Of a DNA stretch of 64,000 nucleotides, positions 1 to 8,105 are shown one piece after another (the first letter of the stretch is position 1; each line of letters starts with the position of its first letter). The stretch is from Bacillota bacterium. GTDB taxonomy: Bacteria; Bacillota; UBA4882; UBA8346. The notes beneath the pieces were generated by a model. It worked only from the letters and a program-made list of their open reading frames with translations. It did no database searches and was not told the DNA's origin. The DNA lies in NCBI GenBank assembly GCA_023401925.1, contig JAEXDA010000058.1:1-64000 (forward strand), given 5' to 3'. A program made the translations under genes and the position numbers.

Positions 1-50
1 TTTCTTTTCAGCCATTTTTTCGACTGATTGGATAGCGCTGACGATTTATT

Positions 51-79
51 ATTTTACCACCGGTTATTCACTTTGTCAA
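51..79 (-). promoter_or_regulatory. Sigma-A promoter, downstream member of a tandem triplet
   Basis: On the minus strand TTGACA (74-79) is followed after exactly 17 nt by TAAAAT (51-56), close to the sigma-A consensus. It fires toward base 1, so its gene lies outside the window. Its spacer ends in GGTGG, like the spacers of the two promoters behind it. Confidence 0.75.
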
Positions 80-131
80 CCTCATCTTTGAAATCTTTTT
101 CAATTCTTTCGATGAATTTGACAGGAAGCTT

Positions 132-160
132 ATCTTACCACAGGTAATCCCTTCTGTCAA
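132..160 (-). promoter_or_regulatory. Sigma-A promoter, middle member of a tandem triplet
   Basis: Minus-strand TTGACA (155-160), a 17-nt spacer ending TGTGG, and TAAGAT (132-137). It is the second of three near-identical promoters spaced about 81-85 bp and pointing the same way. Confidence 0.75.
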
Positions 161-216
161 CTCCAATCTTTTAAACCGCATTTTTCCGATTTACCTGATG
201 GTGTGACGGGACATTT

Positions 217-245
217 ACGATACCATAGCCATTTCTTTTTGTCAA
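217..245 (-). promoter_or_regulatory. Sigma-A promoter, upstream member of a tandem triplet
   Basis: Minus-strand TTGACA (240-245), a 17-nt spacer ending TATGG, and TATCGT (217-222). Its -10 is the weakest of the three, but spacing and -35 are ideal. Confidence 0.7.
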
Positions 246-273
246 CTTCTTTAATAATATAAAATATATTCTC

Positions 274-302
274 TTGACAATAATGTTCCTTAATAATACT
301 AT
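274..302 (+). promoter_or_regulatory. Sigma-A promoter of an apparently geneless transcript
   Basis: TTGACA at 274-279, a 17-nt spacer, then TACTAT at 297-302 on the plus strand. No plus-strand gene follows. The next signals are a 16-bp palindrome (334-349) and a strong hairpin (382-419), so the transcript would be only about 110 nt. Confidence 0.5.
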
Positions 303-333
303 CTCATGATGGTTAAAAATCCATTCCCAAAAC

Positions 334-349
334 AGTTGTTATAACAACT
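334..349. promoter_or_regulatory. Perfect 16-bp palindrome, candidate operator
   Basis: AGTTGTTATAACAACT is its own reverse complement. It lies about 32 bp past the plus-strand -10 box and about 90 bp upstream (minus-strand sense) of the most distal leftward promoter. Either a dimeric repressor site or a small RNA hairpin would fit; the sequence does not decide. Confidence 0.4.
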
Positions 350-381
350 ATTGAGAGTCCTTTATATAAGTCGACATATTC

Positions 382-419
382 ATAAAAGAGACCCTCTCTT
401 TCGAGGCGGTCTCTTTTAT
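382..419 (-). terminator. Rho-independent terminator after isocitrate dehydrogenase
   Basis: The 12-bp arms 382-393 and 408-419 pair perfectly, with a short inner extension. On the minus strand the 3' arm ends in a U-rich run. It sits just past the icd stop codon at 429. The symmetrical A/T flanks may let it work in both directions. Confidence 0.8.
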
Positions 420-428
420 CTATCATTC

Positions 429-1499
429 TCAATTCATCTTCGCAATAATCGCATCCGCCATTTCCTTGGTTCCTAGGGCAGTCGGGTCATTGCGATCAGC
501 TTTCATATCGTAAGTTACGCTCTTATTTTCTGCAATTATAGCAGCAACAGCCTTTTCCAATCGATCTGCCGCTTCATTTTCTCCGATATGCCGCAGCATC
601 AGCATACCTGATAAGATAAGCGCCGTCGGGTTAACTTTGTTCATTCCTTTATACTTTGGGGCTGAACCATGAGTCGGTTCGAACAGAGCTACTCCATCCC
701 CAATATTAGCTCCGGGTGCTACTCCCAGACCGCCAACCAAGCCAGCGCACAGGTCGGATAGAATATCACCATAAAGGTTCGGCATCACCATTACATCAAA
801 AGCCTCTGGGCGCTGCACAAGCTGCATACACATGGCATCAACCAATACCTCTTCATAGGCAATCTTGCCCTCATATTCCTTCGCCACTTCACGGGCAACC
901 CGATAAAAAAGCCCGTCGGTAAATTTCATAATATTGGCCTTGGCAACTGCGGTAACCTTTTTCCGGTCATTCTGAACTGCGTACTTAAAAGCATATTCCA
1001 CAATTCTCCGGCAACCGGTAATTGAAAGCGGCTTGATGGAAATTGCCGAATCCTCTCGAATCTTACCCTTTGCCATACCTATAATTTGCTTGGATTCTGG
1101 GGACTCCAAATCAAACTCAACCCCGGCATATAAATCCTCACTATTTTCCCTGACCATCACGATATCAATATCTTGATAGCGCGACCGTACTCCCTGATAT
1201 GTCTTGCAAGGACGAACACAAGCATATAAATTCAAGGCATGGCGCAACGCTACGTTGACACTACGGAATCCGGTGCCAATCGGCGTAGTAATCGGCCCTT
1301 TTAAGGCAACTTTATTGCGACGAATGGATTCCAAAACCTGATCGGGTAGAGGCGTGCCGTATTTCTCCATCACATCCACGCCGGCATCCATCACTTCCCA
1401 ATCAATTTTAACTCCGGTCGCTTCAATAACCCGGCGGGCGGCTGCCGTAAGTTCTGGGCCCGTACCATCTCCGGGGATTAATGTAATCTTATGACTCAC
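429..1499 (-). CDS. icd: Isocitrate dehydrogenase, NAD-type (isocitrate/isopropylmalate family)
   Basis: 356-aa cytosolic beta-decarboxylating dehydrogenase converting isocitrate to 2-oxoglutarate. Visible motifs are the N-terminal IPGDGTGPE loop (8-16), the substrate-binding stretch GFRSVNVALR (77-86), ENSEDLYAG (118-126), the metal-binding YGDILSD segment near residue 243 and the nucleotide-binding HGSAPKYKG segment. The short length and loop sequences resemble the NAD-dependent, mitochondrial-like IDH clade rather than the roughly 420-aa NADP enzyme; this is by eye. Homoisocitrate or isopropylmalate dehydrogenase are alternatives, but the SxN substrate motif favours isocitrate. It is a single-gene unit with its own terminator (382-419), divergent from the next gene. 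Confidence 0.85.
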   Translation of the reverse strand: MSHKITLIPGDGTGPELTAAARRVIEATGVKIDWEVMDAGVDVMEKYGTPLPDQVLESIRRNKVALKGPITTPIGTGFRSVNVALRHALNLYACVRPCKTYQGVRSRYQDIDIVMVRENSEDLYAGVEFDLESPESKQIIGMAKGKIREDSAISIKPLSITGCRRIVEYAFKYAVQNDRKKVTAVAKANIMKFTDGLFYRVAREVAKEYEGKIAYEEVLVDAMCMQLVQRPEAFDVMVMPNLYGDILSDLCAGLVGGLGVAPGANIGDGVALFEPTHGSAPKYKGMNKVNPTALILSGMLMLRHIGENEAADRLEKAVAAIIAENKSVTYDMKADRNDPTALGTKEMADAIIAKMN

Positions 1500-1699
1500 T
1501 TACACTTCTCCTTCCAAACCAATTTTATCATCTTCGTGATTACAAATTCGGATATAAGTATCAAACTCCTGCCAAGCCTCTGAATAAATACAAAATACAC
1601 CCCATATTTAAATTTAATGAAACAATTTTAATGGATGAAGGATACTGACCATGCATATCGAAAACTAAAATGAAAATTATCCGGTTTGGAGGAATCACC

Positions 1700-2425
1700 A
1701 TGGAGATCGGTACACTGGCAAAACAAAATATTGAGGAACTGGCCAAAAATCCCTATCCCGGCAGAGGTATCATTATGGGATTGAGTCCGGACGGTCAAAA
1801 TTATCTTCAGGTTTATTGGATCATGGGGAGGAGTGAAAACAGCCGAAACAGGGTATTCATTCATGAAAACGGCTTCATTCGCACCAAAGCCTACGATGAA
1901 TCAAAACTTACTGATCCCTCGCTCATTATCTATTATCCGGTCAAATTCACCAAGAATGCGCATATTGTAACCAATGGCGACCAAACCGATACGATTTACC
2001 AGGCAATACAAAGCGGCGACACTTTTGAAGAAGCACTCAACAGTCGGGAATTTGAGCCGGATGCCCCGAATTTCACCCCGAGAATATCGGGGGTTATCGA
2101 TCTTAGCAATTCCAAACACCCTTACAAACTAAGCATACTCAAGTCCTTAGACCACAACCTAAAATATTGCATAAGAAATTATTTTAACTATGGCGCAGCG
2201 ATTCCCGGAATCGGGCATTGCCTTCATACCTATTGCGGTGATGGACAGCCCTTACCTTCCTTTGAAGGCGAACCTTATCCGGTAGTTCTTTTTAATGAAA
2301 TTGAGCAGACCCTTCAGTATTATTGGGACATTTTAAACCCGGAAAACAGGGTTTCCTTGCTCGTGAAAATGATTCATGTTCAAACTCACGAGGTCCAAGT
2401 CCGCATCATCAATCGCAATCAATAA
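1700..2425 (+). CDS. purO: IMP cyclohydrolase, PurO family
   Basis: About 241 aa. The PurO family (first known from archaea) closes FAICAR to IMP, the last step of purine synthesis. The signature NPYPGRG lies at residues 17-23 and GRSENSRNR at 43-51. I place the start at the ATG at 1700 because GGAGGA (1688-1693) precedes it by 6 nt; an upstream in-frame ATG at 1670 has no ribosome site. The gene is monocistronic, divergent from icd, and ends 5 bp from the convergent dCMP deaminase gene. Most bacteria use PurH instead; purH is not in this window, so whether this is the main enzyme or a paralog cannot be judged. Confidence 0.75.
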   Translation: MEIGTLAKQNIEELAKNPYPGRGIIMGLSPDGQNYLQVYWIMGRSENSRNRVFIHENGFIRTKAYDESKLTDPSLIIYYPVKFTKNAHIVTNGDQTDTIYQAIQSGDTFEEALNSREFEPDAPNFTPRISGVIDLSNSKHPYKLSILKSLDHNLKYCIRNYFNYGAAIPGIGHCLHTYCGDGQPLPSFEGEPYPVVLFNEIEQTLQYYWDILNPENRVSLLVKMIHVQTHEVQVRIINRNQ

Positions 2426-2429
2426 TCAA

Positions 2430-2918
2430 TCAATATCCCTTAAGGTCGTTAAGGTTCAAATTTTCTTCCCAAACCAGATCGGCGACCAAATATTCCGTAT
2501 AGCGTCCTACCTCTTCCCGGACGATTACATTACGGATTCCGGCATTGATTATCCAACGGGAACACATCCGGCAAGGTTTTGTGCCAGGAGTGTAGGAACC
2601 GGTCTTTACATCTTTACAGGCTAAATAAAGGGTGGCATCAATCATATTCAGACGATCGGCATGAATTATCGCATTCGCCTCGGCATGAACCGAACGGCAC
2701 AACTCATAGCGTTCGCCAGGGGGAATATTAGCAATCTCTCTGGGACAAGCACCGATATCACAACAATTTTTGGTCCCCCGGGGCGCACCGACATAACCAG
2801 TGCTAATAATCTGATCGTCGCGGACAATAACAGCCCCGAATTTCCGCCGCAAACACGTCCCCCTTTCAGCCACTTCCGCCGCAATATTCAAATAATATTC
2901 CTCTTTGGAAGGTCTCAT
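2430..2918 (-). CDS. Deoxycytidylate (dCMP) deaminase
   Basis: 162-aa zinc-dependent deaminase of the ComEB/dCMP deaminase family, turning dCMP into dUMP for thymidylate synthesis. The zinc motif is HAE (78-80, His ligand with catalytic Glu) and PCRMC (115-119). An extra cysteine-rich stretch CCDIGAC (52-58) is usual in dCMP deaminases with a second structural metal. The ATG follows AAGGAGGT with ideal spacing, and that ribosome site overlaps the end of the upstream glycosyltransferase gene, so the two are probably co-transcribed. A cytidine/deoxycytidylate deaminase of other specificity is the only realistic alternative. Confidence 0.88.
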   Translation of the reverse strand: MRPSKEEYYLNIAAEVAERGTCLRRKFGAVIVRDDQIISTGYVGAPRGTKNCCDIGACPREIANIPPGERYELCRSVHAEANAIIHADRLNMIDATLYLACKDVKTGSYTPGTKPCRMCSRWIINAGIRNVIVREEVGRYTEYLVADLVWEENLNLNDLKGY

Positions 2919-2923
2919 TGGTT

Positions 2924-4075
2924 TTACCTCCTTTGGTTTTTCAGCAGGGCCTCAAATAATTCCAAATATTGAGCCGCAATCGTCGAATACCCATACTGTA
3001 AAGCTGTCTTGCGGGCATTTTGCTGAAAAGAATGATATCGCTCAGGATTCCCCAGCAAATTTAAAACCGCCTCCGAAAAAGCCTGGGCGTTTTCGGGTGT
3101 TAATAATCCATTCTCACCATGTACAATCGTGTCATTGGCACCAGCTGCCGAAACGGCAACAATGGGAACACTGCTGGCCAGCGCCTCCAATTGGGCTAAA
3201 GGTTTTACCTCAGTCGTTGAAGTCATCACGAAGAGATCGGCTGCAGCAAGGTACTCCGGAACGAATGAGGGTTCGACAAGTCCTGTAAAAATCACGTCTT
3301 CTTGGATACCCAGTTCGGAAGCATGTTGGATTAAACCTTGTAATGCAGGACCATCTCCCACAATCATCAGTTTAAGAGAATGCTCCGCAGAGTTGGCAAT
3401 CATTTGCCGAAATGAATTGAGCAAAAGATCCAAATTCTTCTCCGGAGCAATCCGGCCGATACTAATCAACAACTTTTCCTGTTTTAAGCCATACTTTTCA
3501 CGAATTTTATCCCCATGGTTATGAAGGAATTTATCCAAATCCGTCGGATTGGGTATAACCTGAATGGGCCTGGTAACGCCGTATGTCAACAAAATTTTTC
3601 GCGCCGATTCGGCAGGCGTTGTAATTTGGTCCACATCCTGACTAAACCGTCTTACTTGACGGGTGGAGAACCAGCGTACCAAGGAGCTGGGTAAAGGGAC
3701 ATAATGCGTGTATTGGTCATACTGAGTGTGAAAGGTATAAGCGATCGGAATTTTCCTTTGCCGGGCCAGCCGTAACCCGAGCGGTCCCAAAACAAACGGG
3801 TGATGGCTATGGATAATATCCAGTTCAATATGATGCAACGCTTTATTTATCTTGGGGGAAAAAGGTACCGCAACCGGATATTTAACCTTAGGAGTTAAAT
3901 TAACCGAAGGGTAACGATAAATACCGGGTTCCAAGTCTTCATAATCTTCAAAAGCAGGTGTAAAAACGGATACTTCATGACCGGCTTCCAAAAAACCTTT
4001 TCGAAGTAAAGTTGCTGCACCTACTACTCCATTTACCAGGGGATAATAACAATTTGTAAAAATACCAATGCGCAT
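2924..4075 (-). CDS. GT4 glycosyltransferase, diacylglycerol glucosyltransferase-like
   Basis: About 383 aa, soluble or peripheral GT-B fold enzyme. The N-terminal MRIGIFTNCYYPLVNGV, the HSHHPFVLG loop and the C-terminal donor site ending in TTEVKPLAQLEALA resemble the bacterial 1,2-diacylglycerol 3-glucosyltransferase branch of GT4, which makes glycolipids on the inner face of the membrane. I chose the ATG at 4075 because GGAGG lies just upstream and the family begins there; a longer frame reaching 4174 has no ribosome site. It lies directly ahead of the dCMP deaminase gene. Specificity cannot be read from sequence alone. Confidence 0.7.
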   Translation of the reverse strand: MRIGIFTNCYYPLVNGVVGAATLLRKGFLEAGHEVSVFTPAFEDYEDLEPGIYRYPSVNLTPKVKYPVAVPFSPKINKALHHIELDIIHSHHPFVLGPLGLRLARQRKIPIAYTFHTQYDQYTHYVPLPSSLVRWFSTRQVRRFSQDVDQITTPAESARKILLTYGVTRPIQVIPNPTDLDKFLHNHGDKIREKYGLKQEKLLISIGRIAPEKNLDLLLNSFRQMIANSAEHSLKLMIVGDGPALQGLIQHASELGIQEDVIFTGLVEPSFVPEYLAAADLFVMTSTTEVKPLAQLEALASSVPIVAVSAAGANDTIVHGENGLLTPENAQAFSEAVLNLLGNPERYHSFQQNARKTALQYGYSTIAAQYLELFEALLKNQRR

Positions 4076-4220
4076 AAAATCCTCCAAAGTTTTTCTTGAT
4101 GGTTCAATGACACTCAATAAAGATAACTGTTTCGACAATTTCTCATAAATCCCTGCTTTGGTTAGTTGAGACAACCTTCGTCATATCAGCTAAAAAGCTA
4201 TCCCTGATTAGCAACTTTGA

Positions 4221-4249
4221 TTGACAAAACCCCGTGACTATATTAAACT
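4221..4249 (+). promoter_or_regulatory. Sigma-A promoter for the PP-loop pair
   Basis: TTGACA (4221-4226), a 17-nt spacer, TAAACT (4244-4249). It lies about 75 bp ahead of the ATG at 4326, whose ribosome site is AGGGGG. Confidence 0.6.
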
Positions 4250-4325
4250 CGTAGACGAAATCCATTTTTGTTTACAGTCAACTCTTTGTCAAATCAAATC
4301 ATTATAAGATATTTTAGGGGGAAAT

Positions 4326-5324
4326 ATGAAAGCTCTCGCATTATTATCCGGAGGTTTAGACAGCACTTTAGCCATTAAAGTCATCCAAGAGGCAGGTATT
4401 GAGGTGGAAGCCATCAATTTCACCAGTCCTTTTTGCCGTTGCTCGGGGGCATCGGGTGGCTGCAGTGCCGCTGCGAACGCCGCTAAAACTTTGAATGTTA
4501 AATTGCATTACCATCCCTGCGGAGAAGAATATCTGCGAATTGTCGAAAAACCGCCGCACGGTTATGGAAAACGTTTAAACCCATGCCTTGATTGTCGTAT
4601 TCATAAGTTCAAAATTGCCAAAAACAAGATGGATGAGATTGGCGCCTCGTTCTTATTAACCGGTGAAGTTATCGATCAGCGCCCTAATTCTCAACGGCGT
4701 GATGCTCTGGATATTGTAGAGCGTGATTCGGGATTACGCGGGTATATTTTGCGTCCGCTGTGCGCCAAACATTTACGGCCTACCATTCCGGAAGAAAAAG
4801 GCTGGGTTGACCGGAATAAACTGCTTGATATCAAAGGCAGGGGCCGTACTCAACAGATCGATTTGGCTGAAGAATACGGGATTACGGATTACCCATGCCC
4901 GGCGGGGGGATGTTTACTCACTAATGAAGAATACAGTTTAAAAGTCAAAGACTTGCTGGAACATGATGGCAAATTATCGATGAGTTCCATCAATTCACTC
5001 CGTTTTGGAAGGCATCTTCGCTTGAGCCCGAAAGCCAAAATCATCATCGGAAAAGATCAGGCTGAAAATGAAGCCATCAAAAGATCCGCCGCTCCGGAAA
5101 ACTTGATAATGGAATTAGTTGATTATGCCGGGCCTGTTACGATGTATATCGGTTCACCGGAAGATTTCTTGATCAATCTGGCGGCAATGATGACCGCCGG
5201 ATATGGTAATATACCGGTCGATGAAGAAATCAAGGTTGAGGTCAGCGGCGCCATGAACCGGGAGCTTTCGGTGAAGCCGATGTCCCGCGAAGAAATACGG
5301 AAATATTTTGTATATAAGGTCTAA
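4326..5324 (+). CDS. PP-loop ATPase, tRNA-thiolation-like, copy A
   Basis: 332 aa. The N-terminal PP-loop SGGLDS (8-13) marks an ATP pyrophosphatase of the MnmA/ThiI/TtuA superfamily, which adenylates a base or carboxyl before sulfur or nitrogen transfer; tRNA 2-thiolation is the likeliest role. Cysteines include C37, C39, C46, C65, the CLDC pair (87/90), C146 and the pair in CPAGGC (191/196), compatible with persulfide or Fe-S chemistry. The C-terminal third is a separate basic domain, probably RNA-binding. The ATG follows AGGGGG. It is the first gene of a two-gene unit with its paralog 35 bp downstream. The exact substrate is unknown. Confidence 0.6.
   Translation: MKALALLSGGLDSTLAIKVIQEAGIEVEAINFTSPFCRCSGASGGCSAAANAAKTLNVKLHYHPCGEEYLRIVEKPPHGYGKRLNPCLDCRIHKFKIAKNKMDEIGASFLLTGEVIDQRPNSQRRDALDIVERDSGLRGYILRPLCAKHLRPTIPEEKGWVDRNKLLDIKGRGRTQQIDLAEEYGITDYPCPAGGCLLTNEEYSLKVKDLLEHDGKLSMSSINSLRFGRHLRLSPKAKIIIGKDQAENEAIKRSAAPENLIMELVDYAGPVTMYIGSPEDFLINLAAMMTAGYGNIPVDEEIKVEVSGAMNRELSVKPMSREEIRKYFVYKV
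5037..5104 (+). repeat. 68-bp direct repeat, copy 1 (inside PP-loop copy A)
   Basis: Bases 5037-5104 are identical to 6068-6135, in the same frame of the two paralogs. The surrounding sequence has clearly diverged, so this is a local conversion tract or a strongly constrained patch. Confidence 0.9.
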
Positions 5325-5359
5325 TAAAACCAAGTCGGTTTTGGCATTAGGGGGAAACC

Positions 5360-6355
5360 ATGAAAGCATTGGCTTTACTTTCCGGCGGGCTTGACAGTAT
5401 TCTGGCCGTCAAAGTAGCTCAGGAAGCAGGAGTTGAAGTTGAAGCCATCAATTTCATCATCCCGTTTTTACAGTCGCCGGATCAAAACGGGGTTGGAAAT
5501 GCCGCTAGCGCCGCCAAACAACTGCGGATTAAGCTCCATTATCATGTCTGTGGCGCTGATTATTTACAAATAATCGAACATCCCGGGCACGGATATGGCA
5601 AACGGATGAATCCCTGCTTGGATTGCCGGATTTACACCTTTAAAACTGCGGCCCAAAAAATGCAGGAAATCGGAGCTTCTTTTTTAATTACCGGGGAAGT
5701 CTACGATCAACGCCCCAATTCGCAAAGACTCGATGCTTTGGATATTACAGCCAGAGATGCCGGATTTAAAGATCTCATTGTACGTCCGCTTTCGGCAAAG
5801 CTACTCCGGGAAACACTACCGGAAATGAACGGATGGATTAACCGCGCTAAACTGCTGGATATCAAAGGCCGGGGACGCAGCAGGCAGATAGCTCTGGCAG
5901 CCCATTACGGCATAACCGATTATCCTTCACCAGGCGGGGGTTGTTTACTCACCAATGAGGAATACAGCTTAAAAGTCAAAGATTTATTGGAACACGACCC
6001 CAAACTATTCATGGGTTCCATTTACTTGCTCCGTCTGGGAAGGCATTTACGCCTAAGCCCGAGAGTTAAAATCATCATCGGAAAAGATCAGGCTGAAAAT
6101 GAAGCCATCAAAAGATCCGCCGCTCCGGAAAACTTACTATTGGAACTCATGGATTATCCAGGGCCGGTAACCCTGTATATCGGGCCACCGGAGGAAGAGT
6201 CCATCCATTTAGCCGCCGCAATGACCGGGGGATATGGAGACGTACCGGAAGGTGCCGAAGTCAAGGTTGGCATTGCTGGGACTCACAGACATGAGCTATG
6301 GGTTAAACCCATGTCCCGTCTGGAGATGCGTCGGTACTTTGTGTACAAGATATAA
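5360..6355 (+). CDS. PP-loop ATPase, tRNA-thiolation-like, copy B
   Basis: 331-aa tandem paralog of the preceding gene with the same SGGLDS loop (8-13), CLDC pair (86/89) and C-terminal domain. It has lost the CxC...C cluster near residues 37-46. Ser190 replaces Cys191 of copy A and Ser145 replaces Cys146, while the second cysteine of the GGC motif (C195) remains. The ATG follows AGGGGGAAACC. Both start with nearly the same MKALALLSGGLDS and are very probably co-transcribed. Copy B may act on another substrate, pair with copy A in a heteromer, or be losing sulfur-transfer activity; the sequence alone cannot choose. Confidence 0.6.
   Translation: MKALALLSGGLDSILAVKVAQEAGVEVEAINFIIPFLQSPDQNGVGNAASAAKQLRIKLHYHVCGADYLQIIEHPGHGYGKRMNPCLDCRIYTFKTAAQKMQEIGASFLITGEVYDQRPNSQRLDALDITARDAGFKDLIVRPLSAKLLRETLPEMNGWINRAKLLDIKGRGRSRQIALAAHYGITDYPSPGGGCLLTNEEYSLKVKDLLEHDPKLFMGSIYLLRLGRHLRLSPRVKIIIGKDQAENEAIKRSAAPENLLLELMDYPGPVTLYIGPPEEESIHLAAAMTGGYGDVPEGAEVKVGIAGTHRHELWVKPMSRLEMRRYFVYKI
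6068..6135 (+). repeat. 68-bp direct repeat, copy 2 (inside PP-loop copy B)
   Basis: Identical to 5037-5104; see that entry. Confidence 0.9.
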
Positions 6356-6443
6356 AGGAAATTTAAGTTGTATTCGTAAGGAACTAGAGAATCAGAAGCC
6401 GATCATTATAAAACAAAAGGTAAGGCATAAAAGCAAAAACATA

Positions 6444-6830
6444 CTACTTCTCCAACTGAACGTTTTTTTCTCTACCCTGCCCATGATTGTTCCGCCACAG
6501 GACACGGTCGCATATTTCTTCACGAATCAGCGATAAATTTTGAAAAATCCTGATACTAAACACGACAACCGCGCCTAAATAAATATCGATCCCCAGGATG
6601 TCGCCGAGGTAAGCGAGCAATGCCGCCATGGCGGTATTGGTGAAAAAGCTAGTGATAAATTTGAAAAAAACAAATTTCTGCCCGAGTTGGGCGCGAATGC
6701 CACCGAAAATAGCGTCTAAAGCGGCTAAAATTGCTATAGCCGTATACTTTACAAAATTAATCGGAATATCATAAGGTAAAACAACTCCCAACAAAATTCC
6801 TATTAAAGCACCAATAATCGGGATATACAA
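6444..6830 (-). CDS. sbp: Small basic membrane protein Sbp (DUF1290), copy 1
   Basis: 128-aa integral membrane protein of unknown function, conserved in Firmicutes next to DUF881 genes near division genes. Three to four hydrophobic helices are visible (about residues 2-20, 26-45, 55-75, 80-97), followed by a polar tail. Residues 1-108 are identical to copy 2 (7718-8104); only the tail differs. It starts 1 nt after the DUF881 stop, so the pair is translationally coupled. Confidence 0.8.
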   Translation of the reverse strand: MYIPIIGALIGILLGVVLPYDIPINFVKYTAIAILAALDAIFGGIRAQLGQKFVFFKFITSFFTNTAMAALLAYLGDILGIDIYLGAVVVFSIRIFQNLSLIREEICDRVLWRNNHGQGREKNVQLEK

Positions 6831-6831
6831 A

Positions 6832-7524
6832 CTATTTTTCCTCCTCTACCGGTTTGGCGTAATCAAAAGAAACACTTCCTTTGTAAGCCGGAATTTCGAT
6901 TTCATTGTGGGTTTCAATCAAAAATTTTAAATTAAAGGCTAGAATTTCCCGTTCAACATAACCACCCGGCATTGTAAGGTTTCTTCTTAAATTGTGGGGA
7001 TCCCCAATGGCGAAGATCTCAAACGGAGGAGCTATCCTTTTGGTATCAATCAAAATTGTAGTCCCCGCACAACTAAATCCGGAAGAATTGATAATCCGAT
7101 TATTATTAATCATAATGCCTTCGGCACCAGCATTCCAGAGTTCATTCATTAACAATTCCAACTGATAATAATGAACAATAAAAAAAATGGGGTCCTCGTA
7201 GTCATTCAGCTTTTTATCAGAATCACCTAACGTAATCAGAATCCCTTTACCTCTCACGGGAATTGAACCGGTTACCATTCTTAGTCTGACAACTTCCTGG
7301 TCCCGATCATAATTTTTTAATTGTTTCCGGAGATAACTATTCTCCTGTTCGTATTTTTCCAATTGCATTTTTTGCGTTACATACATTTTTGCCAATTCAT
7401 TAATTTGGCGCGTTGGCAAAAGCGCATTGATATTCCCTTCGGTTCTCAATTGAACCACCAGCATAAAACCCAATATCATCGAAACGGCGCCTATTCCTAT
7501 CTGCCAACTTTTTATTTTGGTCAT
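6832..7524 (-). CDS. DUF881 family protein, copy 1
   Basis: 230 aa. One N-terminal membrane helix (about 9-25), a predicted coiled coil (about 42-75, rich in Q, E, K and L) and a C-terminal DUF881 domain ending IPAYKGSVSFDYAKPVEEEK. The family is single-pass with its domain outside the membrane, and is common in Firmicutes beside sbp and ftsA-ftsZ. Function is unknown; a link to division or envelope is inferred only from usual context. About two thirds or more of residues match copy 2 by eye. Confidence 0.75.
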   Translation of the reverse strand: MTKIKSWQIGIGAVSMILGFMLVVQLRTEGNINALLPTRQINELAKMYVTQKMQLEKYEQENSYLRKQLKNYDRDQEVVRLRMVTGSIPVRGKGILITLGDSDKKLNDYEDPIFFIVHYYQLELLMNELWNAGAEGIMINNNRIINSSGFSCAGTTILIDTKRIAPPFEIFAIGDPHNLRRNLTMPGGYVEREILAFNLKFLIETHNEIEIPAYKGSVSFDYAKPVEEEK

Positions 7525-7717
7525 GGATACCTCCTATCCACATAATTATTTAAATATTCCATATTATATCTACGGTTCCTTTATTAACCAAATTTAAAAT
7601 AAAAAAAACACTGGTTTCCCAATGTTTTCATATCATGCTTCCTACCGAGCAGGTCGCACTTATTTTATTATCCAAAGTGGCTATTGTTTAACTACTCTAA
7701 TTTTTGAAGGATTCATT

Positions 7718-8104
7718 TTACTTCTCTAACTGAACATCCTTATCCTTGCCATGACCATTGCTACGCCACCACAATACCCGGTCGAAAATTTCCTCCCGGA
7801 TCAACGATAAATTTTGGAAAATCCGGATACTGAACACGACAACCGCGCCCAAATAAATATCGATCCCCAGGATGTCACCGAGGTAAGCGAGCAATGCCGC
7901 CATGGCGGTATTGGTAAAAAAGCTAGTGATAAATTTGAAAAAAACAAATTTCTGCCCGAGTTGGGCGCGAATGCCGCCGAAAATAGCGTCTAAAGCGGCT
8001 AAAATCGCAATCGCTGTATACTTTACAAAATTAATCGGAATATCATAAGGTAAAACAACTCCCAGCAAAATTCCTATTAAAGCACCAATAATCGGGATAT
8101 ACAA
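7718..8104 (-). CDS. sbp: Small basic membrane protein Sbp (DUF1290), copy 2
   Basis: 128 aa, same length as copy 1 and identical to it through about residue 108. The tail here reads DRVLWWRSNGHGKDKDVQ against DRVLWRNNHGQGREKNVQ in copy 1. It follows its DUF881 partner by 1 nt. Two nearly identical copies in one locus are unusual for this normally single-copy gene. Confidence 0.8.
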   Translation of the reverse strand: MYIPIIGALIGILLGVVLPYDIPINFVKYTAIAILAALDAIFGGIRAQLGQKFVFFKFITSFFTNTAMAALLAYLGDILGIDIYLGAVVVFSIRIFQNLSLIREEIFDRVLWWRSNGHGKDKDVQLEK

Positions 8105-8105
8105 A

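Noticed and set aside
716..922. Plus-strand ORF in icd
   Set aside because: It is antisense to isocitrate dehydrogenase and has no ribosome site or recognisable domain.
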